Below are positions 21,749-31,221 of a stretch of 64,000 nt of DNA, piece after piece. The stretch is from Hydrangea macrophylla. Its lineage: Eukaryota; Streptophyta; Magnoliopsida; Cornales; Hydrangeaceae. The notes beneath the pieces were generated by a model, which saw only the letters and a list, made by a program, of their open reading frames with translations, did not search any database and was not told the origin of the DNA. Position 1 is the stretch's first letter. Each line of letters starts with the position of its first letter. The stretch covers positions 33,705,095 to 33,769,094 of the forward strand of contig CM066989.1 in NCBI GenBank assembly GCA_033977485.1, given 5' to 3'. The translations under genes were made by a program, and so were the position numbers.

Positions 21749-23035
21749 ATGACTAAACGCACCGTAAAATCTGCTTTTTTTCCCAACCACCTCAGAAATG
21801 ATCAAAAGGGAAAAAAAAACAAACAGGCACACCACCACCACGTCCCCCAGACGACCCAAACCCCAATGAATTAGGCCCTAGGCACGCCACTCGCGGTCTC
21901 AATTATGAGGCCGCTATAGACGCTAAATACTTCGTGTCTGATAAAGACACGATGTGGGGCCACAGCAACCTAGTCGCCCGTAAGCTGGATTTTAGAAACC
22001 CAGATCTAATCAGCTACCCCCGCTTCGTCCGCCTCTTTTACCAAAACCTCCGCTATCATAAACAATCCCTAAGCCAGCACACTTTTCTGTCTATAACCAT
22101 AGATGGCCATGACATCACCCTCAACCCAGACAACATCGCTGAAATCCTCCAACTCCCCTCCCATTCATATCAAGTACCAAAACTAAATGTCCTATCCAAA
22201 GCCCACTCCTTCATACACATTATCCAGGACATATGTGGCAGCCACTCTGGGTCGGGGCAATCTATTCGACGCTCTCACATGCCCCGCCAAATGTGGTTTG
22301 TCGACCATGTCTTTAAAGGCAACTGTACCCCCTTGGTCATGAGTAGGAATGGACCAAGGAAATTCACCATGCCCTTCACGTTGTTTACCGCAGTGACTGG
22401 TTCTATCCTGTCCTTATTATTATGGAGGGCATGCGTCTTGCTGCCCATGCCATTGACCACTCCGTCAATTCTAAGCTTTTTCTGCCCTACCCTCGCACTA
22501 TCACTGCTATTCTCCGAGCTAAGTCCTTTCCTATTCCAGCCAATGAGCCCATTGATGCACATATCCCGGAGTTCGCTTCCATTGATTGGAAGTTGAGCCT
22601 GGATCGCCTAGATCTGGAGGTTTGGAGGGCCCAAGAGCAGGCCCAGGCCCGTCGTGAGTAGGCAGCACAACGTCCACCTCCTCCTGAGGATACCCCTTAC
22701 GCTTGGACGTATGGGGACGTTTGTGCTTTCCGAGGTGAGACGCTTCGCTTGCAGTCCTACATGCGGTCCTTTTCCAGCTTGATCATCCTGACCAGCTGGA
22801 GGACATTCTTGCTCAGGGAGAGGCGGCTTACCAGTCGGCATTCCCGCGACAAGAGCAGCAGGTGGCCGGTGAGGGAATTGAGGAGCAGGGAGAGGTGCAG
22901 GGCGAGGAGGAGGAGGTTGGTGATGGCGATGGAGACGATGGAGATGGGAGTGACGGTAATGGGGATGGTGATGGTACTACTGGCCAGGGGAGTACGGGGT
23001 TGGAGCTAGTTTTGATTGAGGGCGGTGAGGATTAG
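21749..23035 (+). pseudogene. Athila env-position ORF, frameshifted
   Basis: The ORF in the position of env in Athila elements. The start MTKRTVKSAFF at 21749 is basic. The frame changes in the T7/A9 runs (21775-21815) and there is a TGA near 21799. The main block at 21820-22420 includes KYFVSDKDTMWGH and HTFLSITIDGHDITLNP. Another frameshift near 22420 leads to IIMEGMRLAAHAID. After a TAG at 22659 and a further shift near 22770 the C-terminus is very acidic (Glu/Gly/Asp-rich) up to the stop at 23033. No signal peptide, membrane segment or envelope-like motif is evident, so an entry function is not supported by what I see. It resembles the plant transposon protein often annotated beside Athila pol. 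Confidence 0.7.
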
Positions 23036-23700
23036 GTCAGGTTTGGGGAGGGGAGTGTTTGGACATTTCATTTTTCATTTTTCATGTATTTGGTGGGTGG
23101 TTTAGACATTCTCAGACATTTGGGCCTGTATATTCTTTTATTATTTCTTTGCTTTTACTTTTCGTCTTTCTGTTTATTATTATTAGGATTTTGCTGTACC
23201 CGGCTTCGACCGGTTAGTTTACTTTTGCTAAATTGGTCTGTAATTATATCATTTTGCATTTGTTGCTTTTCGTTTATGGTTGTTTTATTCCTGTTGCCTC
23301 TGGTTAGTCGCATCAGTAACGTCACTATTAATTAGTTCTGTTTCCACTTTCGTGTGTGGCTATATAATGTCTTCATTTATTCATTTAGAAGCAATTGTCA
23401 TTGAATTAATATTGCACAGCAATTTCACCACCCATTGCACTATAACAGGAATCTCTTAGGTTCAGGTTTGGGGGTAATTCTGTCAGAATTTCTATTAAAT
23501 TCAAACCTACATTGCCTAAGTTTAATATTTGAAATTCAGTACGGCTACACAATCAAGAAAATAGTAACGTTATTTTTATTACTTTTAATCACTCAAACTA
23601 ATAAAGTTAAATTATGACTTAATTTTTGGTTTCAGGTTTTTGATTTTTCGATATCCGTATAGTTACCTCGACCCTCATATCACATTTACAGCCTCACATC
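23036..23700 (+). other. Spacer with PPT-like motifs and second acceptor
   Basis: It contains AGGTTTGGGGAGGGGAGTG at about 23039 and AGGTTTGGGGGTAAT at about 23464, both close to the true polypurine tract AGGTTTGGGGGTG next to the 3' LTR. A TTTTTGGTTTCAG acceptor-like site ends at 23635, preceded by TTATGAC that could act as a branch point. No ORF is seen. Confidence 0.5.
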
Positions 23701-24465
23701 ATGGACCATCCGATTTCTCCTCCTACTTCACCTGATAGGTCCCCGAGTTAGTCGAGTTATGATTCCGACTCTAGTTCTTCCGATTATGATACCATACCGA
23801 ATTATAGGGTAGCCAAGTCCTACATTCCAGTCGGTTGTCCCGGCTGGAAGTGTCGACGTCCTCGCTCACCCATTTTTATCCGTTCTGATTCTTCGGACGA
23901 GGATGACCTTTTTGGCGATGACCTTACTGTTATAGATGGCCCTTATGGCGCTCCATCGATGTCTTCTGACTCTTCTTCATCTGATCCGGTTGATTCCTCG
24001 ACCGAGGATGACGATGAGGACATTCCTCCCGGCTTAGCCGCAGTATCATCATCTACTCTGATTTCGACCGAGTTACCTACACCTGAGGTTACCTATCCCT
24101 ATAGGGATCCCTCTAAGTATGTGCCGGACGTTGTTCGGCAATGTCCGGGTTACCCTAATTGGTCTCCCGAGGATATTGCCTCGTTTTTTGTGCCTTATTT
24201 CGGTCCTGAGGTTACTGATATTGATTTGGGTCAGGGAACTAGTGAGGAGACTGAGATAGATGTGGTTTCCGAGTTGACTGCTGAGGACGATGTTGATGAC
24301 ATGGGACCCCTTTTTGATCCTGCTATGCATCCAGAGTGGGAGCTAGTAGATTGGTACTTTTGTTCCGCCGTGCGACCTCCTTCAGACGTGTTTCGTGGTG
24401 TGGATGTTCTGGTGATCTTCTATGAGGACTATATCCATGCCATTGTCAGGTTCCCACCTGCATAG
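23701..24465 (+). pseudogene. Athila extra ORF: Ser/Asp-rich acidic protein, one nonsense codon
   Basis: A 255-codon frame from ATG 23701 to TAG 24463, interrupted only by a TAG at 23749 (codon 17). From 23959 it is fully open for 168 codons. The N-terminal half is rich in Ser, Asp and Pro (SDSSSSD, SSTEDDDEDIPPG) with a small Cys/basic patch (CPGWKCRRPRSP). The C-terminal half is more globular, with WSPEDIASFFVPYFGPEVTD and WELVDWYF. I do not recognise the family. Low lesion density compared with pol suggests it mattered late. It is followed by another PPT-like GGTTTGGGGGAGTAT at 24481. Confidence 0.55.
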
Positions 24466-26356
24466 GGACATGCGGTGATTTGGTTTGGGGGAGTATATGG
24501 ATATTTGTTCATTCTAGTATAGTCGTTCATTTTATTTTTAGTACTTCAGAATATTTTTGTTTAGTTTTCTTTTGTTAGTTCGTTATTTCGTTCATTCGTT
24601 ATTTCTTTTATTCATAGAAAAAAAAATGAAAACAGTTTCTTAAATAGTTTCTTAATATTGTTCAATGTGCGTTACTTCTTACTGTAAGTAGATTTCGTTG
24701 AAATTTTGGAATTTAGAGAGTATGTAATTCGATGTCTACCGAATCTATGAGGGTATGTCTTGAGATCTATATATCTTTAGAATCATTGTTTGATATCTTA
24801 TACTTGTATAGCTTTTTGCACGGCACGTAGTCATATGGATACGTATTAACATTGAACTATAATATGACTTGGATTTCTAAATAGTAAAATTATGGAGACT
24901 AAAACCTGGTGAGTTTTTGAGCCTTTCATCCTTTTGAGGATTTTAAACTTATTATTATCGAATCTCTTTGACATATCGGATTATTTCGTTGATTAGTCTC
25001 ATTATTTATTCTTTTTGATTAAAAGTCGAGTTAGTATTATAATTACCATGTTGTAACTAAAAAAAATAAAAATAGAAAAAAATCTATTTCCTTTGATATC
25101 ATAACATTGAAGAATCATGTGACTCTAGGAAATGACACTAGGCCATCTGTTTTAATAACCCCTTTTGACCTGTGGCCTACCCAATACAAATATTTTTATC
25201 CCTTGTTAACCCTTTGGGCCTTTAACTAAGCCATTCCTTTGTTCACCTATTATCCTACCCACTCCGATATGGAGTTCGCCACTATTAAATGTTACCTAAC
25301 CCATGTCCAAGAGTAGTTAGAGAATAGTTCATCATAAAGAAATCGGGCTAATAAACGACTAAGGAGAAAAAGGTGATGTATTGAATAGTAAAAGAAAAGG
25401 AGTATAAAAAAGTATAAAAAAAAAAAAGAATTGAAAAAATAAAGAGGAAATGAATCTCTTGAAAGAGATAAAGAAAGAAAGAAAAAAAGAAAAAAAAGTG
25501 AAATTACTAGTCGTTGTAGTAAAGCCCTTGTATTACAAGTTAAGGATATTCCTATGTACTTGCAGACTCTTTGAATTCCTTTTTGCCTTTCTTTTCTGAA
25601 CCTTAACCCTTGACCAACATTACAACGCGTATAAAGTCCTAGTTGATAACATGATTTGAATATGGAACCGATAAAGGAAAGGGAGTATAAGCATAGTAGT
25701 AATGGTATTCACTTGACGATTGATATCTATTCATGAGACTATTTTATTTTTTGTCGTGTCATACGTTATTGGGAGTCATATGCGAGTTTATTTGTTTTTT
25801 GCACAAGAATTCTATCTCGCATATATATATATGAGTGGTTACACCTGTTGTTGAGTGATTTCATTTTAGAGAGTGTAATTGACAACGTGAGATTTGTAGT
25901 CAAAGCATCACTAAATAGTCATCTGAGTTATATTCCAAGTTCATAGTTGCCGTGTATCTACTTGACTACTATTTCACACACATGCGGGTCTTCGATATAT
26001 TCCATTGATTCTGGTGATATATGTTTTCGGATTATTTTTCATAATGTAGGAAGGCATACGATTGTTTTACTCTTGATGATTTAGAAAGTTTCATTTGAAG
26101 TTGATTTTATAAAAGAAGGATGTTGACATTGAAGTATTTTAAAATTTGAATAAAATTTTTATTTTCACAAGTTAATAAAGATGGTTGTGGGTGATTTGTT
26201 GACGAGAACCCTCACGAGACTTCACTCGTCCGACTAGGGATACCTAGAGGTTTAAAAGGCTTGTTGAACAAGCTAAGTGCAATCGTTATCCATACAAAAA
26301 TGGAGTAGGACTTTTATTAGTAGTTTTATTCTTTTTGCTCGAGGACTAGCAAAATG
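24466..26356 (+). other. Athila 3' non-coding region
   Basis: AT-rich, without ORFs. A strongly purine-biased tract of AAAG/AAAAG runs occupies about 25370-25500, as is common near the 3' end of Athila elements. No further structure was identified. Confidence 0.6.
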
Positions 26357-26370
26357 TAGGTTTGGGGGTG
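26357..26370 (+). other. Athila polypurine tract
   Basis: TAGGTTTGGGGGTG directly abuts the TGATCGGG start of the 3' LTR. It would prime plus-strand synthesis. Confidence 0.85.
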
Positions 26371-27690
26371 TGATCGGGAGAGAACAAATCCCAATTATAC
26401 GCCTTAACTCACATTTGTTAGCTGTTTTTATCCTGTTTTTGTGTAGTTTTACTTTATTTTTTATTTTTTGTCAGGTTTTAGAAGAAAACAAGGAGATTTA
26501 CATAAATAAGGTGAAAAAGAAGACAGAAAGAAGCTGGAAAAAGCCCTTCGCGCGAGCGGCCCGCTCGCGCGAGATCCCAGAATTCGCTCGCGCGATCCGC
26601 GGGCGCAACCTTCCCAATTACGCGCTCGCGCGGCCCGCTCGCGCGATCCATACAAAAATCAAAGTTGCATAATCTACTATACTGAAGAGTCCTACGCAAA
26701 CAAAACTGCTTAATGACGTCCAGATTGGAAATAACAGCTATTTTAGTTAGTTTCGGGATAGGAAAGCTTCCAAAATTCCTTGTAAAATCTATATATATTG
26801 AGTTTTTATAATTTTTAGGGGTTACACATTCTTTCATAGAGAGCTTTGGAAGGCAAGAGGAAGTAGAAGAGCAAGTTTGAAGGTCTCTAATGGCTTCCAT
26901 CAAATCAATCTTCATGCTTTCATCCACCATGTGAAACCCTAGCGATGTAAAGGGGGACTCTATGCTTTTCTACTTTAGGGTTTATGTATTGAATAGTGAT
27001 TGTATGTTGGTGGATTATTTATAATCAGTTTTTAATGTTAATAATCAAGAGTATTTTGGATCTATTCTTGTCTTAGATTTTTTCTTATGCTTATTGAACT
27101 CAATAGTCCTTGATTTTTGTGATTGATAGGATTATTTACATACAAAGGTGCTTATGTGATTGTGATGTTTACATATTTTATAATTCATGCTTAGGAAAGA
27201 TGAGTTATGCTACACCCTAGTTATAGGTAGATAATTCATGTGAACCATAAATGGGTTATGCTTAGATTGAACTAACAATATCTTCTTGACGATACTATTG
27301 GGCTTGTAGCTACGATAGATCATAACTATCCAAACATAGAACTTAGAATAGGAAGTATAGACCCCCAATGCATAGCTAGTGGTGGATTTATAATCCTAGA
27401 TCTCATCTCCATATATTTAAACAATTTTCAATTTAGCATATAATTTTACTTAGATTTGATTCTAGATTCTATTTCCATAATTTCATAGTTTAATTTATAG
27501 TTTAAATTAGTAGTAACAATCAAATTCTAAACCAACCAAATTTTCGATTTTCTTATAATTAAATAGACTAGATTTTAGTAATTAAAGGATAAAAATTCAT
27601 CAATATCTGTGGGTTCGACCTTTCCTTTCACTACTGCAAATCTTTAGAAAAGTAAAGTACACTTTTCATATCTTGATTTTGACAACATCA
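26371..27690 (+). repeat. Athila 3' LTR (1320 bp)
   Basis: Matches 12080-13400 end to end with scattered substitutions and three compensating indels. The TATA box is at about 26790. The CpG palindrome array at 26540-26650 is more complete than in the 5' LTR. It is followed by the TSD GGCTC. Confidence 0.96.
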
Positions 27691-27695
27691 GGCTC

Positions 27696-29141
27696 CATAC
27701 TTGATAAGCCAATCCATTCTTAGGATCACGTTGAATTCAGACATTGATAAAACTGTCAAGTCTGCTAGGAGATTTCTATCTTCTAGGGTTAAAGGATATT
27801 TCTTGCATATCCTACCCAACTTAATAGTTACTCCCAAGGGCGAAATGGCATTAAGGTTCGGTTCAAGTGCTAGGGGCACCAAACCTAAGTCACGCACAAT
27901 CTTAATAGCTGTGAAAGAATGAGCGGCACCAGTATCAAACAAAGCTCTAACTTGACTATGAAATAAAATGAGTGTACCTTCTAAGTTCTGCTGTTCCTCA
28001 GCATCGTATCCTGCATTGTCAGGGATGATGGCATTCACCCTAATCTGTCCTTGCTGTCCTTGAGCAGGCACTCCATAGTAGCTTCCACGAGGTGCTCGAC
28101 AATCCTTGCTCATATGACCAGGCTTGTTACAGTTGTGACAGATGATGTCATTGCGACGGTTAGTCTTGGGGGCTGTGTAATACTTTGTAATATGTTCGGG
28201 CACTCTATAGTTGAAACATCTATCAGTGTTCTGTCGCTGGGCGGGGGGCTGTGCCTGAGGTGGTCCTTGCTATCGATTCTGCTATCGAGGAAAGTTAGCT
28301 TGGGGCTTTCTTGTCCTGTCCTATGTGTGCTTGTTTCCCTGGTAGTTGTTAATCTGGGGTTTCCATCCCTGATTGTTCCTTGATGACTGCACTGGGAAGT
28401 TCCTCGGTTGGAAGGTCCTAGGTGGAGGTTGATTCGTTTGTGGCCCTTGCACAAGCATCCTTTTCCAAACTTGAAACGAGACAAACAATCCCTTCAAACG
28501 AGTGGCCCTGATGGCCTATCATCATGTGTCGGAGGTGTGGGTTAAGTCCTTGGTGGAATCACTTGACCTTCTTGGCGGGGGTATCTATTATGTGTGGCGC
28601 GAAGTGGGAAAATCGCTCGAATTGTGTGGTATACTCCCTGACTATCCAGTTCCCTTGAGTCAGACTCAGGAAATTCCTCTCTTGCTGGTCTGTGTCGTCC
28701 TCAGGGAAATACATCTCAAGAAATCGAGTCTTGAATGTTTCCCAAGGCATTTTCATCGATCCCAATTGTGGCTCTCTCAGCCTCCCACCAGTCTATGGTG
28801 GAGTAAGTCAGTTGAAACGTGGCTAGATGTCTCTTGTCAAGCTCGCTGCATTCCAAGGCTTCAAAGATTAGCTCCAACTCTCGTATCCATTGCTTGGCTT
28901 TTAATGATTCTGCCATACCGTCGAACTTCTTTGGTCGCAGGCCACAAAATCATTCTAATAACTTATCGCTCGTCTGTCTCGGAGGAGCAGCGTGGTTGTT
29001 GCCATTGTTGTTGGTGGCATTATTGTAGGTGTCACCAATGTGTTCCATCTGTTGCATGAACGCTTCAAAGACTCCGATTGGGTCCATACCTTCAAGAATG
29101 GGTGCTCTTAGTCTCACTTAATATCTCGTGGGTCCAATCAT
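27696..29141 (-). pseudogene. gag: Element 1 gag and protease N-part, broken
   Basis: The predicted start is ATG at 29141, with a TAA 7 codons later. The capsid region reads GVFEAFMQQMEHIG, then LATFQLTYSTIDWWEAER, followed by a frameshift near 28740 and then REYTTQFERFSHFAPH. A frame at 28203-27696 has a CCHC knuckle (CHNCNKPGHMSKDC) and the protease core ALFDTGAAHSFTA, ending at DWLIKYGA, where the Athila element is inserted. The protease continues at 12079. The domain order and spacing match element C gag. Confidence 0.9.
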
Positions 29142-29538
29142 AGTGATCCGTATAACGTGTACCTATGAAGGATCTAATGGTTAGCTGACAATTTTCTCGG
29201 GGAATCCAACATAATCTAAAACAACAAGAACCACAACGCAAATCTAAATCACAACATAATACAGATAATGAAACGATAATAGAAATAACCAAAAGAAATG
29301 ATCTGCCATATATATATATATACAAAAAAGATGTACAGCAGAGTACACCACAGATCATCTGTGTACCACGTAGTATATGATCCTATACAAGATCTAGCAA
29401 AAGAAATTTACAAACTGCCACTGGTGGCTACCTATACAAAAAGGTTATGGTCAATAGCTGTCTATGTAAGCGTCAAAAGTAAGTGGACAACGTGTCTTGA
29501 AGTCAAAAGCAAAAGTCTAAGTCCTAAAGGTACTGGAC
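29142..29538 (-). other. Element 1 spacer between acidic ORF and gag
   Basis: About 400 bp without an ORF. It contains (TA)n near 29310 and ATC/GAT-rich text. Element C, of the same clade, has neither this spacer nor the acidic ORF. Confidence 0.5.
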
Positions 29539-30467
29539 TCAAAAGTTATCCACGTCAGATCCATAGATAGAAGCCTCGTCCTCTGGGGCAACCTCGGACA
29601 GAACATCATCCTCATCTATGTCATCATCATCCATCATGTCCTCATCCTCTATCACAACATCCTCAACCAACTCGGTTCCTTCATGCTCCATAACAACTCC
29701 CAAGTCTCCCACATTGGCGGCCATGTCAGCCTGGGCTGCATCGAATGCAGCTGCAAGTGCCTCAGCCTCTGCCATAGCGTGTGCCAACTCTGCTGCTCCC
29801 ATCTCAAATCTATGGGGATGTACAGCCATCTCTGCAGCCCACTCTGTTGCCAGCTGTGCTATCACATCGCCTGGTAAGATTGGTACTACAGCGTCATCAC
29901 CTGCATCATTATCTGCTATAGCCTCATCCTCTATCGGATATCACTCTGCTACTACAATATCTATGCCAACTGGCACATCCATACCAGCTGGGTCCTCGGG
30001 GTCCTCGTTGCCGTCCTCTGGATCATACTCTGGCTCCTAATCATCAGTGTCCTCGTCCTCCTCATCCTCTATATCCTCATCGTCATCGCCTGGCTCATCA
30101 TCGTCGCCGCCCTCATCCTCGTCCTCTAGGTCCTCGTCTATTGGGGGTGCATCAACCATGTCCTCCTCTAGTGGGGGTGGAGGTGTCTGTGGTGGTGGCT
30201 CATTCGGGGGAGGTGGAGGCGCTACTCTAACCTCTAAAAGTAGAACTTGATAAGAGAAACGGTCTCATAACATCTGTAGTGAATCCTCCTTGATGAGTCG
30301 AAAAGTCTCATTGCGATAGATCATCTCCTGGCGTATCACCTCTGGGTCCTGGGTCCCAAATCTCTGCTGCTCAATCTGCATGTCTCGCACTGTCTCGGTG
30401 AGGGCTCTCTACCTAACCTTCCAGGCATAGTACTGTGGGTCTGCCAGTGCAATACTGACCTCATATA
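29539..30467 (-). pseudogene. Element 1 acidic ORF upstream of gag (main part)
   Basis: With the 46 bases at 63380-63425 joined by removing element B, this is one continuous frame of 325 codons including the stop. It is broken only by four in-frame stops (two TAG and two TGA) and no frameshift. The N-terminal third is ordinary (ALADPQYYAWKVR). A proline block (PPPPPNEPPPQTPPPP) is followed by about 100 residues dominated by Asp and Glu. The C-terminal part is Ala-rich and helical-looking (AEMAVHPHRFEMGAAELAHA). I do not recognise the family. Tekay-type elements normally lack an ORF here, whereas Ogre elements have an unrelated ORF1 in this place. Confidence 0.6.
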
Positions 30468-30472
30468 TATAG

Positions 30473-31221
30473 TGTAATACCCGTACCTAGAAAATGGAAG
30501 TAATATTTATTTTTCATGCATTAATTAGTATAATTAGTTGCATGTGATATTTGGGTAAGTTCCAGTTACCCCGATGTGATAAGTGCTTGATAAAGGGCAC
30601 AGTTTGATAGATATGACGTGGGACCCCGGGAGGTCCAAATTGGATAAATTGCATTTAGTTGCATTTATGTGATTAAATGAATATTTGTTAAATTGTTTTT
30701 AATATTTTATTGTTAGTTGTAGCTTTTTATGGTGCCAGTTTGGGTACCCGTGTGAGGGCGAATTGGAATATGATTTATAATTAGTAGGCTAATTAGCAAC
30801 TTTATAAAATATTTGGGACCACTTTGGGGACCCATACGTGACATAAACACATACCCACTTAAACATTTGGTAGTTAATATAAAGTTTAGGGGGTTTCATA
30901 ATAGGACTTTAAAAACTTATGGGGGTATAAATGGAAATATGACAAAATTTTAACATATCCTTTAGTATAAGGATATGTTAAGTCGGCTGAGTATCAAAAA
31001 AAAAAACAAGGAAGTCAAAACAAGTTACAGACAGTAGGTACGGGGAAAAGAAAAGAAAAAAAGGGTTTCACACCATTTTGTCGCCGTAGCTTCACTGTGT
31101 GACCTCTATTTCGCGAACCGAAGCCATATTTGAACTCGTGAAGGTGAGAGGGTTATTTCTATGTCTTTCTTTTTCAATTTTGGTAATGTTTTTTCCGCGA
31201 CCCATTTTAAGGGGTGATACA
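30473..31221 (+). repeat. Element B 5' LTR, first part
   Basis: Matches 50345-51093. It is cut at the ATACA target of the Tat/Ogre-type element and resumes at 44467. Confidence 0.95.

Larger units (their letters stand above)
12080..27690 (+). mobile_element. Athila-type Ty3/Gypsy retrotransposon, 15.6 kb
   Basis: LTRs at 12080-13400 and 26371-27690 both start TGATCGGGAGAG and end CAACATCA. The TSD is GGCTC at 12075-12079 and 27691-27695. The PBS is TGGCGCCGTTGCCGGGG, the standard Athila/Tat-clade primer site. The order is gag, protease, RT, RNase H, integrase, then almost 7 kb of 3' sequence containing a promoter-like module, an env-position ORF and a further ORF. The LTRs differ by a few percent plus three indels (about 17 bp in the CpG array, about 30 bp near 12630, about 12 bp near 27490), so the insertion is not recent. 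It lies in element 1's protease. Confidence 0.97.

Noticed and set aside
21749..23035. Retroviral envelope protein
   Set aside because: It occupies the env position, but no signal peptide, furin-like site, fusion peptide or membrane anchor can be seen, so only the positional name is kept.
29618..30250. Serine-rich frames on the plus strand
   Set aside because: Antisense shadows of the Asp/Glu-coding acidic ORF on the minus strand.
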